64,000 bases of DNA from the NCBI RefSeq assembly GCF_024125425.1, contig NZ_JAMXWN010000009.1, forward strand, positions 1 through 64,000, read 5' to 3'. Source of the stretch: Sporolactobacillus kofuensis (GTDB taxonomy: Bacteria > Bacillota > Bacilli > Bacillales > Sporolactobacillaceae). Under the pieces are notes generated by a model. It was not told where the DNA came from, did not search any database, and was given only the letters and a program-made list of their open reading frames with translations. Shown piece by piece: positions 18,959 to 28,372 of the stretch. The position numbers and the translations under genes were made by a program. Position 1 is the first letter of the stretch, and each line of letters opens with the position of its first letter.

Positions 18959-19450
18959 TTGAGAACAGTTAAAACGTGGTTTTTTACGGTGTTCATTACC
19001 GTCATAGTCCTTATTGTTATTGGTTCCTGGTCGTTGTACACAAACAACACCAATTTCCAGAATCAATCTGCCCAAAGCGCTATAAAAAAAGCAAAGAAGT
19101 GGTATTCCTTTAATCAAGTGTTATCAGTGACTGCATATCATGGTAGCGATGATTACCAGGTCATAAAAGCAAAGCAGGGTAGGAAGACCATGTATTTCTG
19201 GATTCCTGATCGTTTAAAAAAAGCGCCTTATTTTGAACGAGCTGCGAATAAAGGGCTAACTAAAGAACAAGCACTTCAAAAATTAAGTGGCAAAGGGCTG
19301 GACGTACAAAAAATTATCTCTGTACGTCTTGGTGCAATTCAGGGTAACCCGGTTTGGGAAATTACTTTTCTGAATTCAAAGCACAAGTATAATTATGTTT
19401 CGATCTCTTTTGATAATGGCAAAGAAGCACAACGCATCTTAAACGTGTAA
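18959..19450 (+). CDS. ypmB: YpmB-like extracytoplasmic PepSY/DUF5590 protein
   Basis: A 163-aa protein with one N-terminal membrane anchor (about residues 5-27) and an extracytoplasmic domain with two PepSY-like repeats; YFWIPDRLKKAP, GLTKEQALQKL and NPVWEITFLNS match the B. subtilis YpmB pattern. Its position just upstream of aspB-asnS is the same as in B. subtilis. The TTG start has AGGTGA four bases upstream. Function is not established; PepSY domains often inhibit or bind peptidases. Confidence 0.83.
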   Translation: MRTVKTWFFTVFITVIVLIVIGSWSLYTNNTNFQNQSAQSAIKKAKKWYSFNQVLSVTAYHGSDDYQVIKAKQGRKTMYFWIPDRLKKAPYFERAANKGLTKEQALQKLSGKGLDVQKIISVRLGAIQGNPVWEITFLNSKHKYNYVSISFDNGKEAQRILNV

Positions 19451-19498
19451 TTTAAAGCACTATTCTAAATGGAAAAAGCAGTTTGAGGAGGAACAATG

Positions 19499-20683
19499 AT
19501 GCAGCTTGCAAAGCGAGTGGAAACTATAACCCCATCAAGTACCTTGGCGATTACAGCCAAAGCTGGGGAACTGAAAGCTCAAGGCTATGACGTCATCGGA
19601 CTTGGCGCTGGTCAGCCTGATTTTAATACACCGGATTATATCATTGATGCCGCAATGGAAGCTGTGAAGGCGGGTCACACAAAATATACGCCGACTGCCG
19701 GACTTCCGGAACTAAAGGAAGCAATTATTGGGAAATTGAAACGTGACCAGGGCTTTACCTATGACAAATCACAAATTATTGTTGGAAATGGCGCCAAACA
19801 TGTTCTCTATCTCTTGTTTCAAGCACTGCTTAATCCTGGGGATGAAGTGATCATTCCTGCACCATTTTGGGTGAGTTATCCGGAACAAGTGAAACTAGCC
19901 GGCGGGGTTCCTGTCGAAATCACCACAACTGAATTGAATCATTTCAAAATTTCGGTGGAAGATCTTGAGGGCGCGACGACATCTAGGACGAAGGCATTAA
20001 TTTTGAATTCACCAAGCAACCCGACTGGAATGATTTATTCTAAAGAAGAGCTCGAACCGATTGCTGACTATTGCCTTAAACACGACATTCTCATTATTTC
20101 AGATGAAATTTATGAGAAATTGGTCTATAATGGCAATCAGTTTTATTCCATAGCTCAACTTTCTGAAAACGTTAAAGCTCAGACCGTTGTGATAAATGGT
20201 GTCTCAAAATCGCATTCGATGACCGGTTGGCGGATTGGATATGCAGCAGCGGATGCTCAGCTCGTGAAAGCAATGACAAATGTTGCTAGTCATAGCACAT
20301 CAAATCCCGCCTCTGTCTCTCAGTATGCAACGATTGCCGCTTACAATGGCCCTCAAGAGAGCATTGAGAAGATGCGGCAGGCATTCGAGAAACGGTTAAA
20401 CGAAGTCTACCCACGCCTCACAGCGCTACCTGGTGTCACTTGCGTGAAGCCTCAGGGTGCGTTCTACTTGTTTCCCAACATCCAGAAAACAAGTGATGCA
20501 TGCGGCTTTTCTCAAGTCACCGATTGGGTAGCAGCATTACTTGATGAAGAAAAAGTGGCTGTTGTTCCCGGCGCAGGATTTGGCATGCCAGAATACATTC
20601 GCTTATCCTATGCTACATCATTAGAAAACTTAAACCATGCGCTCGATCGCATTGAGCATTTTATTACCAACCATATGCAATAA
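19499..20683 (+). CDS. aspB: Aspartate aminotransferase, class I
   Basis: A 394-aa PLP-dependent aminotransferase interconverting aspartate and oxaloacetate with glutamate/2-oxoglutarate. The N-terminus [40 protein letters not shown] (about residues 174-181), SDEIYEKL and the PLP-lysine motif [17 protein letters not shown] (Lys near 238) are all intact. The second of two adjacent ATGs (19499) gives the family start and has AGGAGG seven bases upstream; the first at 19496 is possible. asnS follows after 38 bases, so aspartate made here could feed asparagine and asparaginyl-tRNA synthesis. Confidence 0.94.
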   Translation: MQLAKRVETITPSSTLAITAKAGELKAQGYDVIGLGAGQPDFNTPDYIIDAAMEAVKAGHTKYTPTAGLPELKEAIIGKLKRDQGFTYDKSQIIVGNGAKHVLYLLFQALLNPGDEVIIPAPFWVSYPEQVKLAGGVPVEITTTELNHFKISVEDLEGATTSRTKALILNSPSNPTGMIYSKEELEPIADYCLKHDILIISDEIYEKLVYNGNQFYSIAQLSENVKAQTVVINGVSKSHSMTGWRIGYAAADAQLVKAMTNVASHSTSNPASVSQYATIAAYNGPQESIEKMRQAFEKRLNEVYPRLTALPGVTCVKPQGAFYLFPNIQKTSDACGFSQVTDWVAALLDEEKVAVVPGAGFGMPEYIRLSYATSLENLNHALDRIEHFITNHMQ

Positions 20684-20721
20684 TTGAACAGGTTCATCAA
20701 TTCAGGGGGTCACGAATAAAA

Positions 20722-22014
20722 ATGAAAGCAACAATTTCCGAAGTCAAAAATCATGTCGGTTCCGAAGTTACCATCGGTGCCTGGCTGGCAAATAAACGAT
20801 CCAGCGGTAAAATTCAATTTCTTGAATTACGGGATGGTACCGGCTTTATTCAAGGTGTCGTATTAAAAAATGAAGTAAGCGAAGAAAGCTGGGAACAAGC
20901 AAAAGAATTAACTCAAGAAAGCTCACTCTATGTAAACGGTACGGTTCGCGAGGATAAACGTGCACCAAGCGGCTTTGAGTTAACCGTTACATCCCTAAAG
21001 ACAATTCAAATTGCTCACGATTATCCAATTACACCAAAAGAACATGGTGTTGAATTCTTGATGGATCACCGCCATTTATGGCTTCGTTCAAGCAGACAGC
21101 ATGCTATATTACGGATCCGCGATGAAGTCATTAAAGCTACCTATGACTTTTTCCACGATAATAACTTTATTAAAGTTGATCCGCCGATTTTGACAGGAAG
21201 CTCAGCAGAAGGAACAACCGATCTTTTCCATACCAAATATTTTGATCGCGATGCGTATCTGTCTCAGAGTGGCCAACTCTATATGGAAGCAGCAGCAATG
21301 GCTCTCGGAAAAGTATTCTCATTCGGGCCAGCATTTCGTGCAGAAAAGTCGAAAACGCGACGCCATTTGATTGAATTTTGGATGATTGAACCGGAAATGG
21401 CATTCTGCGATCATGAAGATAGCCTTAAGATTCAAGAAAATTATGTTTCTTATCTTGTTCAGGAAGTATTGAAAAATTGCAAAACTGAACTGGAAACAAT
21501 CGGACGTGATACGAGCAAACTTGAGAAGATTAAGGCTCCATTCCCACGTATGTCCTATGATGATGCGATCAAGTTCTTGAAGAGTGAAGGGTTTGACGAT
21601 ATTGAATGGGGCGATGATTTCGGATCGCCACATGAAACAGCGATTGCTGAACATTTTGATGTTCCGGTTTTTGTTACTGAGTATCCGACGAAAGTGAAGG
21701 CCTTCTATATGAAGCCAGTTCCAGGTCGCGAAGACGTAGTGCTTTGCGCTGACCTTTTAGCTCCCGAAGGTTATGGTGAAATTATTGGTGGTAGCCAGCG
21801 TATTGATGATCTTGAACTGATGAAAAAACGTTATGAACAATTCCATCTCACTGATCCGTCCTATAAATGGTACCTTGAACTTCGTCAGTATGGCAGTGTC
21901 CCTCATTCAGGATTCGGACTCGGATTAGAACGCGCGGTTGCCTGGATTTGCGGACTCGACCACATTCGTGAAACCATTCCATTCCCAAGATTATTGAACC
22001 GTATTTACCCGTAA
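20722..22014 (+). CDS. asnS: Asparaginyl-tRNA synthetase
   Basis: Class IIb aminoacyl-tRNA synthetase of 430 aa that charges tRNA-Asn. The N-terminal OB-fold anticodon domain (about 1-110) contains [15 protein letters not shown]; motif 1 spans the [12 protein letters not shown] region (about 153-164); motif 2 is [16 protein letters not shown] (about 202-217); motif 3 is [16 protein letters not shown] near the C-terminus. AGGGGGT lies about 11 bases upstream of the ATG. No T-box leader is seen in the 38-base gap after aspB, so expression probably depends on the aspB transcript. A terminator follows. Confidence 0.96.
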   Translation: MKATISEVKNHVGSEVTIGAWLANKRSSGKIQFLELRDGTGFIQGVVLKNEVSEESWEQAKELTQESSLYVNGTVREDKRAPSGFELTVTSLKTIQIAHDYPITPKEHGVEFLMDHRHLWLRSSRQHAILRIRDEVIKATYDFFHDNNFIKVDPPILTGSSAEGTTDLFHTKYFDRDAYLSQSGQLYMEAAAMALGKVFSFGPAFRAEKSKTRRHLIEFWMIEPEMAFCDHEDSLKIQENYVSYLVQEVLKNCKTELETIGRDTSKLEKIKAPFPRMSYDDAIKFLKSEGFDDIEWGDDFGSPHETAIAEHFDVPVFVTEYPTKVKAFYMKPVPGREDVVLCADLLAPEGYGEIIGGSQRIDDLELMKKRYEQFHLTDPSYKWYLELRQYGSVPHSGFGLGLERAVAWICGLDHIRETIPFPRLLNRIYP

Positions 22015-22039
22015 TGGCAGATTATGGAGAATAAAGTTC

Positions 22040-22077
22040 AGACAAGATCCAGAGAGAACTCTGGGTCTTGTCTTTTT
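22040..22077 (+). terminator. Terminator of the ypmB-aspB-asnS unit
   Basis: A 15-bp stem (22040-22054 with 22059-22073, one G-T pair) with a 4-nt loop and a T run at 22072-22077. Confidence 0.85.
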
Positions 22078-22126
22078 ATGAGTATTAATAGGATGAGCGA
22101 ACCTCTCATCAGGATGGAAGGATCCA

Positions 22127-22135
22127 TGCTATAAT
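22127..22135 (+). promoter_or_regulatory. Extended -10 promoter of dnaD
   Basis: TGCTATAAT lies 21 bases before the dnaD start codon. The -35 region is weak. Confidence 0.5.
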
Positions 22136-22156
22136 GGACGATGAGGTGTCAAAACT

Positions 22157-22849
22157 ATGGAAATGAAATTTTTAATCAATCTTATCGAAAGTGGTAGTAT
22201 TAGTGTTCCATCTATACTGCTTGATTACTATAATCAGCTTGGATTAAATGAACAGGAATGCATGATGCTGATCCACGTGCATGCTTTTCTCAGTAAAGGC
22301 GATGATTTTCCTACATTCGATAATCTAGCTGCGCGAATGACTTTGGATGAGACTGAATGTGCTGAGCTTTTGAGACGCCTGATTCAACGTGGTTATCTAT
22401 CGATCATACAAAAAAATGATAATAATATATACTCTGAAGCCTATTCGCTGCAACCGCTTTGGGAAAAGTTACTTAGAACCTCCTATAGTCAAGTTGTTGA
22501 ATCCTCGTCAAAATCGAATGACGAGGCGCTCTATACATTATTTGAGACTGAATTTGGACGGCCACTGTCGCCAATTGAGTGCGAGACACTCGCCATGTGG
22601 ATAGACCAAGATCGACATTCACCGAAATTGATTAAAGGTGCGCTGCGGGAAGCGGTGATTTCTGGAAAGCTGAATTTCCGTTATATCGATCGTATCTTGT
22701 TTGAATGGAAGAAGAATGGCATTAAAACACTTGATCAGGCGAAGCAGCATGGTGACAAAATTAGAAATCATCAACCACGTACAAGCACCAGTAGCCACAA
22801 GCAGCAGAATATTTCGGAAATGCCTTCATATAACTGGCTGGACAAATAA
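22157..22849 (+). CDS. dnaD: DNA replication initiation protein DnaD
   Basis: DnaD, 230 aa, a DNA-remodelling primosomal protein that acts with DnaA, DnaB and DnaI to load the replicative helicase. The N-terminal winged-helix oligomerisation domain (about 1-105) is followed by the DnaD/DnaB2 domain (about 120-195, with LSPIECETLAMWIDQD and LNFRYIDRILFEWKKNGI) containing the YxxxIxxxW core. The conserved C-terminal YNWLDK is present. GAGGTG lies nine bases upstream. The neighbour order dnaD-nth-ypoC is as in B. subtilis. Confidence 0.93.
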   Translation: MEMKFLINLIESGSISVPSILLDYYNQLGLNEQECMMLIHVHAFLSKGDDFPTFDNLAARMTLDETECAELLRRLIQRGYLSIIQKNDNNIYSEAYSLQPLWEKLLRTSYSQVVESSSKSNDEALYTLFETEFGRPLSPIECETLAMWIDQDRHSPKLIKGALREAVISGKLNFRYIDRILFEWKKNGIKTLDQAKQHGDKIRNHQPRTSTSSHKQQNISEMPSYNWLDK

Positions 22850-22867
22850 TAGAGGAGGAGAGTCGCA

Positions 22868-23545
22868 CTGAATCAGAAACAATTCGAATTCATTATGGAC
22901 AAGATTGCGGCAATGTTTCCTGACGCACATTGCGAATTGAATCACAGTAATCCTTTCGAGCTTTCGATCGCCGTTATGCTGTCTGCACAATGTACCGATG
23001 CTCTAGTCAATCGCGTGACGCCAGCACTTTTTGCTAAATATCATGTACCTGAAGACTATTTAGCAGTACCATTAGAAGAACTCCAACGGGACATTCGATC
23101 GATTGGTCTTTACCGTAATAAAGCAAAGCATATCCGCCAAATGTGTCAGATGTTGATTGACTGCTATGACGGCGTGTTACCGAAAAATCATGATGATCTG
23201 TTAAAACTCCCCGGAATTGGACGTAAAACAGCAAATGTGATTGTTTCTGTAGCTTTTGGGGAGCCAGCACTTGCTGTCGACACGCATGTAGAGCGTGTGA
23301 CAAAAAGACTCGGAATATGTCGCTGGAAAGACAGTGTTCTGGAAGTTGAGAAAACATTGACGAAACGCCTGCCACGCGAGAAATGGTCGGTTACTCATCA
23401 TCGATTGATTTTTTTTGGTCGCTATCATTGTAAAGCGCAACACCCAAATTGCCCGGAATGTCCAGTACTTGATGTCTGTCGTGAGGGGCAAAAACGCATG
23501 AGAAAGGGGGAAGTGTTGCTTGGAACAACCGTGCATAAGCATTGA
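22868..23545 (+). CDS. nth: Endonuclease III (CTG start proposed)
   Basis: Nth, 225 aa from the proposed CTG start, is a base-excision repair DNA glycosylase/AP lyase for oxidised pyrimidines. The helix-hairpin-helix LPGIGRKTAN carries the catalytic Lys (about residue 120), AVDTHVERV the Asp (about 138), and the C-terminal CKAQHPNCPECPVLDVC has the 4Fe-4S spacing C-x6-C-x2-C-x5-C. The first ATG in frame (22895) has no ribosome binding site and would remove the first nine residues of the first helix. CTG at 22868 has AGGAGG nine bases upstream, and the added peptide resembles the N-terminus of B. subtilis Nth. An in-frame TAG at 22850 excludes an earlier start. Confidence 0.92.
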   Translation: MNQKQFEFIMDKIAAMFPDAHCELNHSNPFELSIAVMLSAQCTDALVNRVTPALFAKYHVPEDYLAVPLEELQRDIRSIGLYRNKAKHIRQMCQMLIDCYDGVLPKNHDDLLKLPGIGRKTANVIVSVAFGEPALAVDTHVERVTKRLGICRWKDSVLEVEKTLTKRLPREKWSVTHHRLIFFGRYHCKAQHPNCPECPVLDVCREGQKRMRKGEVLLGTTVHKH

Positions 23546-24062
23546 GTTGACGGATTCTTTTCACGTTAAGCCTTTTTATCAAAATTGTCGATTGCTTGAT
23601 GTGAAAGCAATGCCATCCCATTTTTCGTTTGAGTATCCTTTTTTCTATGACATGCTCTATTGTCAGCAAAAAGATGCATATTCCCTTTGGCCATGGCAAA
23701 CTAGAGAGAATTATTTTCACATTTTCTGGGAACAGAAAAAAGAAGAGCTGCGTACCAGTTTTCATGATCGGAATCTTAAGGCTGTGCGGCAACCGATGTT
23801 GCAATCCATTGCCGCATTCATTGATCAAATGTATTGGTCGGCTGGGAAACCGGTACGCTCATTAGTTCATGACGTAATTCTGACAGATCTCAGCACTTTA
23901 CCATTTGCTCCATTAAATAGCAAAGAACGCGTAAACTATTTGCTAAAACAACCGGACCGTTATCTGTCTTTTATCCAATTGGATGAATTAGAACAAGAGT
24001 TGGTAAAGAAATTAGCGATATACCGTAGAAAACAAAAAATAGAAAATGAATCAGGAAGATAA
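23520..24062 (+). CDS. ypoC: YpoC-like protein
   Basis: A 180-aa protein of the YpoC family, identified mainly from position (between nth and ponA, as in B. subtilis) and the helical segment around PVRSLVHDVILTDLSTLPFAP plus a basic C-terminal tail. TTG start with GGGGG 11 bases upstream; it overlaps nth by 26 bases in another frame. The function of the family is not known to me. A strong terminator lies 15 bases after the stop. Confidence 0.75.
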   Translation: MEQPCISIELTDSFHVKPFYQNCRLLDVKAMPSHFSFEYPFFYDMLYCQQKDAYSLWPWQTRENYFHIFWEQKKEELRTSFHDRNLKAVRQPMLQSIAAFIDQMYWSAGKPVRSLVHDVILTDLSTLPFAPLNSKERVNYLLKQPDRYLSFIQLDELEQELVKKLAIYRRKQKIENESGR

Positions 24063-24076
24063 TCAAATGATATATT

Positions 24077-24115
24077 AAAAAGCGCTCATCGTTATGAAAC
24101 ACGATGAGCGCTTTT
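24077..24115. terminator. Bidirectional terminator between ypoC and ponA
   Basis: A perfect 15-bp stem (24078-24092 with 24100-24114 or one base shifted) with A4 and T4 at its ends separates the convergent genes. Confidence 0.85.
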
Positions 24116-24128
24116 AGTTTTGACTCAA

Positions 24129-26492
24129 TTATTGATTTGATCCTGAGTTCCCTTGACCATTATTCCCTTGGTTCCCCTGGCCATTATTTCCTTGTCCACT
24201 GCTTGCAGGTGGTGCTGCTGAAGACGATGCAGGCGGAGCAGTTGATGATGATGAAGCCGGCGGAGCAGAACTAGAACTGCTTGCTGGTGGCATGCTTGAA
24301 GAACTGCTACTGCTCTCCGGTTGTGAACTGCTGCTCTCTGAGCTACTAGAATCTGCACTGCTTGAATCACTTGGTTTCTTCGCTTGAAAATGGTTGGTAA
24401 TGCTTGAGTTTCTCACTGCAAGTTCACCATTACTGAGATCAGTTACTGAGTTCGGGCGAGTGAAGTCAGATGCACCAATCATGTACTGTGCCATAATATT
24501 TTTAAAGATTGCCAATGCGAAATGTTGTTCATTCGGGCCAAGATAAGAACCATAATTCTTATTTCCCGCTTGATTTTTATTAGCATTGTACCCTGTCCAC
24601 ACCGCAGTGGTCAATCGTGTATTATAACCCACAAACCAAGCATCCAGAGCGCCGTGATCCATCGCATATTTTGGAATATTGAATTGAGCGGCATAGTCAG
24701 GTGGAATATTTTGCGTTCCTGTTTTTCCTGCGAGATTAGCACCCGGAATATTACCTTGTACACCGGTTCCTTTCGTCATCACATCTTTCAACATATCAGA
24801 GATCATGTATGCCGTGTAATCATGCATGGCGACGCGACGGGTGTGATCAAGCTGAATGACTTCACCATCCGGTTTCACAATTTTTCGGACAGCATAAGGT
24901 TGGTTATAGATACCATTGTTGCCAAATGCTGCATAGGCACCTGCCATTTGTAGTGGATTTGATGTGAAACTGCCGATGGAGTAGGATTCATCGAAATTCT
25001 TCAGCATGGCTTGCGAAAATCCAAGCTTTTTCGCAAAATTGCGGATGTCATTTGAACCGCCAAGTGCTGATTTTACTTCCTGCATGGTCCGCAATGCGGG
25101 AATATTACGTGAAAGATACAAGGCCTTGCGCATGGTCATTTTACCAAGGTATTTGCCATCCCAGTCACCAATTTCAGGTCCACCATTACTGTAGGCGGCA
25201 CCCTTGGAATCATCGACTTGGTAATCGGTCGGCCACTTTAAATACTCAATTGCAGGACCGTAATCCATGATTGGTTTCGCTGTTGAACCAACTTGGCCCT
25301 TCGATGTATAGGCATAATTCAAATCCAAGTATTTATAGTTTCGTCCGCCACCAAGTGCTCGAACCGCTCCCGTTTGTGTATCAATGACAGAAACCGCCGC
25401 TTGAAAATTCTTTTGGACATTGGGATAGTTGTTTTTGTTATTCAGTACTTCTTGAGTTTGGCTCTGAATGGATGGATCAAGAGTTGTGTATATTTTTAAA
25501 CCACCGGAATTAAATTCTTGATCGGTAATCACTTTTTTGACGTCAACCAGTTCATGCTTCACATAATCCAAGAAAGCACCGTATTTTCGGTTGCTCACCG
25601 GAATATTGCGATGGCCTTTCGTCATTTGTTTCATGGATACCGCTTTAGCCTTTGCGGCATCATCAGCTGTAATGGCTCCATTTTTCACCATAAGGTCAAG
25701 AACAAGATCTCTGCGGGCCTTTGCTTCTGCAGGATGATGGATCGGATCATAGTACCCTGGATTTCGTGTCATCGCAGCGAGCATCGCCGCTTGTTCAAGA
25801 TTTACGTTCTTAATGTTCTTACCAAAGTAGCGTTCAGAAGCTGCCGCAACACCATAAGTTGGGCCTCCACCTAAATAGATCTGGTTTAAATACATTTCGA
25901 GAATCTGTTTTTTTGTGTACTTCTTATCAAGCTGAATCGCTAGATACATTTCCTGTATTTTACGTGTAAAAGTCTTGTTTTGCGTCAGCATTGCATTTCG
26001 GACAACCTGCTGATCAATGGTACTACCGCCTTCGGATTTATATCCTCTTGTAAACTGAGCAACTCCGGCACCTAAAATACGAATCGGGTCGATGCCAAAA
26101 TGTTTGTAGAAACGAACATCCTCAGTAGATATGAATGCGTCTTGAACACTTAAGGGGATGTCGTTAATAGTGGTGTACATTCGGTGTTGACCGGAATCGA
26201 CTGTTGTTGCTTTCTTGCTATTCTCATCATAGATGACCGATGAAACTTCGTTATGCAGGGCATTTGCATTTAATGGCGGTGCACTCCTAACAACAGCAAG
26301 TACAAAAATGGTTCCAGCTAAAAACAAGAACAACAGAATAAGCGTCAGAATAATCATTACGCGCTTAAACCAATGCTTTTTCTTACGCGTTGATGACCCC
26401 TTTTTCGGAGCATGATTATTTGCATTTTTTTGTTTTTGTTTTTCAAGTTCGGCTGCACGCCGTTTTTCCATTCGCGTATGGTATTCAACCAT
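24129..26492 (-). CDS. ponA: Penicillin-binding protein 1A/1B (class A PBP)
   Basis: A 787-aa bifunctional peptidoglycan synthase. A basic cytoplasmic tail (1-42) and one membrane anchor (about 43-68) precede the GT51 glycosyltransferase domain with EDVRFYKHFG (catalytic Glu near 122) and GGSTIDQQ, where family members usually have GGSTITQQ. The transpeptidase domain has STAK (Ser near 401), SRN (near 460) and KTGTQ (near 589). The last 80 or so residues are a tail of Ser runs broken by Pro/Ala and ending in Gly/Asn/Gln repeats, likely disordered and outside the membrane. AGGTAGGAT precedes the ATG. recU lies 220 bases upstream, the usual partner in Bacillales. Confidence 0.94.
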   Translation of the reverse strand: MVEYHTRMEKRRAAELEKQKQKNANNHAPKKGSSTRKKKHWFKRVMIILTLILLFLFLAGTIFVLAVVRSAPPLNANALHNEVSSVIYDENSKKATTVDSGQHRMYTTINDIPLSVQDAFISTEDVRFYKHFGIDPIRILGAGVAQFTRGYKSEGGSTIDQQVVRNAMLTQNKTFTRKIQEMYLAIQLDKKYTKKQILEMYLNQIYLGGGPTYGVAAASERYFGKNIKNVNLEQAAMLAAMTRNPGYYDPIHHPAEAKARRDLVLDLMVKNGAITADDAAKAKAVSMKQMTKGHRNIPVSNRKYGAFLDYVKHELVDVKKVITDQEFNSGGLKIYTTLDPSIQSQTQEVLNNKNNYPNVQKNFQAAVSVIDTQTGAVRALGGGRNYKYLDLNYAYTSKGQVGSTAKPIMDYGPAIEYLKWPTDYQVDDSKGAAYSNGGPEIGDWDGKYLGKMTMRKALYLSRNIPALRTMQEVKSALGGSNDIRNFAKKLGFSQAMLKNFDESYSIGSFTSNPLQMAGAYAAFGNNGIYNQPYAVRKIVKPDGEVIQLDHTRRVAMHDYTAYMISDMLKDVMTKGTGVQGNIPGANLAGKTGTQNIPPDYAAQFNIPKYAMDHGALDAWFVGYNTRLTTAVWTGYNANKNQAGNKNYGSYLGPNEQHFALAIFKNIMAQYMIGASDFTRPNSVTDLSNGELAVRNSSITNHFQAKKPSDSSSADSSSSESSSSQPESSSSSSSMPPASSSSSAPPASSSSTAPPASSSAAPPASSGQGNNGQGNQGNNGQGNSGSNQ

Positions 26493-26712
26493 GACTAATC
26501 CTACCTTTCTCGAGAAGACTCGCCGATAAGCAAGTCAATGAAACAAACAAAACGATCATACAATGCGATGTTGCGCCTAAGCGATGAACACTGTTCGTTT
26601 AAGCCTATTTTTGCTTCTGAAACATGTATACATAATATTTCTTTGAGTGCATAAATCTCATTCTACTAATACGTGTCATAGTATTCGATTGTTCCCAAAG
26701 ATTGTGTCCAGC

Positions 26713-27321
26713 TTAAAAGTATACCTTATTTACGACACGAAGGTAATCAATCCGAGGCAAATAATTCTGGGGAATGGCATGACCTTTTTCCAGAAACAAC
26801 TGTTTTGGTATTGATTTTCTGCCGCCGCGCTTGGCTTCACTCCAGTAGTATGCTAAATAATCGGCATCAAGCAAAAATGTTTCGCCCGTTTGTGAAAACT
26901 TAACAATAATGAAGCCGATCCCCCCATGATGCTTAATTTTCTTCATGTGCTCAACTTGATGGGCGTGGAAGTTCTTTAAGGGAATATACTGGGCATGAGT
27001 CGTTTCCTTTGCCTCGAAATCTATGTATTTTCCTCTATAGACACCGTTATAATCCGTCGTTGATGCTTTACGAAAGTAGGCTTCCGTTATTTTTGCCGCA
27101 CTACGTTTTGGATAATCGACTTTCACAATCTGAATCGGCGTCGGTTTTTTATAAATAACCGCTTGATCCACTTCTAAGTAATAGCGGTTCGTCACATTCA
27201 GATCTTCTTCTAATGTCATGCCTCGATGCCCGTAGACGACATCTGAGTCAGAATTATTATTCACGGATCTTGGTGTTGCTTTAAAGGGTTGACCATTTGG
27301 GTAGAAAACCGTCATTATCAA
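26713..27321 (-). CDS. recU: Holliday junction resolvase RecU
   Basis: RecU, 202 aa, cleaves Holliday junctions in recombination and chromosome segregation. The catalytic region shows RGMTLEEDLNVTNRYYL, the metal ligands in STTDYNGVYRGKYIDFEAKET (D, E and K of the nuclease core, about 88-108), the stalk segment HAHQVEHMKKI and C-terminal PRIDYLRVV. TTG at 27321 has AAAGGGG six bases upstream; an ATG two codons later is the alternative. The 220-base gap to ponA is larger than the overlap seen in B. subtilis and shows no clear terminator. Confidence 0.94.
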   Translation of the reverse strand: MIMTVFYPNGQPFKATPRSVNNNSDSDVVYGHRGMTLEEDLNVTNRYYLEVDQAVIYKKPTPIQIVKVDYPKRSAAKITEAYFRKASTTDYNGVYRGKYIDFEAKETTHAQYIPLKNFHAHQVEHMKKIKHHGGIGFIIVKFSQTGETFLLDADYLAYYWSEAKRGGRKSIPKQLFLEKGHAIPQNYLPRIDYLRVVNKVYF

Positions 27322-27381
27322 AAAACGCCCCTTTCTTGTATGCAGGAGATGTTTGCTCCCTAATTACAAGATTACTACCAC

Positions 27382-27390
27382 AGTATACCA
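27382..27390 (-). promoter_or_regulatory. Extended -10 promoter of recU
   Basis: On the minus strand TGGTATACT lies about 60 bases before the recU start. The -35 is not convincing. Confidence 0.45.
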
Positions 27391-27556
27391 AAATCAGCAT
27401 TAAAGAGGTTAGTCTACTTCACATTCTTTCATGGTTTAGGACCGATTTCACTGCAATATTTCGCTAGTTTTGGATGAACACCACTAGTTTTGTCGATCAT
27501 GTAGGAGATCTCAAATAAATCGAGAAACTCTTGAAAAAACGAGAGAAGGTCGTGAA

Positions 27557-27880
27557 ATGAAGATGTCAAAAAACGAAGCAATGTCCGCAATTGAACTCGA
27601 TTTTAACCTCGATTATCTTACTATGCGCTTGGAACAGATCGACAATAAAATAGTTAGAGCGAATGAAGATCAGATAAATGAGCAACTGCTCATTTGCCAG
27701 TCGAAACTTGCACGTGCAGAAGACCATCTTCAAGTCATTAACCATTTGATGAAAACTGCGGCACGGGGTACGGATGGGCTCTTTGCACATCAGCTAGAAC
27801 TTGCATTTTTTAAAGAATATAAAGAAGAGCAAGTCAAGGATCAATCCTGGGAATTACAACCCTCACGAAAATTGGGCTAA
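27557..27880 (+). CDS. Small helical protein of unknown function
   Basis: A 107-aa protein, predicted mostly alpha-helical from heptad-like spacing in residues 10-75 (DYLTMRLEQIDNKIVRA, then LLICQSKLARAEDHLQVI). It is acidic to neutral and has no signal peptide. GAAGG lies seven bases before the ATG. It occupies the slot after recU where B. subtilis has yppC/yppD, but I do not recognise it as either. The yppE-like gene follows 109 bases later on the same strand. Confidence 0.6.
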   Translation: MKMSKNEAMSAIELDFNLDYLTMRLEQIDNKIVRANEDQINEQLLICQSKLARAEDHLQVINHLMKTAARGTDGLFAHQLELAFFKEYKEEQVKDQSWELQPSRKLG

Positions 27881-27989
27881 TGAAAGCCGATCATCATCGA
27901 TAAAGTCTCGTGACCGAAAGGCATGTACTGCATCTTCGCCCCGAAATCGTGTTACACTAATAGCAAACAGGTTTGATGGAGTGAGGCAT

Positions 27990-28370
27990 GTGCGTACCGC
28001 ACAAGATAAAGAATTAAAAGAAGTAACGCTTGAATTAAGAAAATTAAATAAGATTGCACACGATCAATTCACCGATCGATCACAAGCTGCAGATTATCAA
28101 ACCGATTTCTATGGCGAAGTAAAGCCATTTGCAGATAATATGCAGCACTATCTTGATATTTGGCGGCCACTTGCTGACCAATGGGTAAGCGTTAGGAAAC
28201 CTAAATACGTATTTCCCATTCAAATTAAAGATACCTATGATAATTTAGCGATTGTTTGTGTCACTGCATTCCAAAAAGATACGAGAAGAAGACGATTTCT
28301 TGAGACAATAAAATCGATTGATTATGTGCTCGAAAACATATTAATACAGTGTGAGAAAGACAATAAATAA
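27990..28370 (+). CDS. yppE: YppE-like protein (DUF1798)
   Basis: A 126-aa all-helical protein of the DUF1798 family: VTLELRKLNKIAHDQF near the N-terminus, YGEVKPFADNMQHYLDIWRPLADQWV in the middle and LETIKSIDYVLENIL at the end. Its place near recU and ponA agrees with B. subtilis yppE. GTG at 27990 has GGAG eight bases upstream; the same frame is open further left to 27801 without any start that has a ribosome binding site. Function unknown. Confidence 0.72.
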   Translation: MRTAQDKELKEVTLELRKLNKIAHDQFTDRSQAADYQTDFYGEVKPFADNMQHYLDIWRPLADQWVSVRKPKYVFPIQIKDTYDNLAIVCVTAFQKDTRRRRFLETIKSIDYVLENILIQCEKDNK

Positions 28371-28372
28371 AT

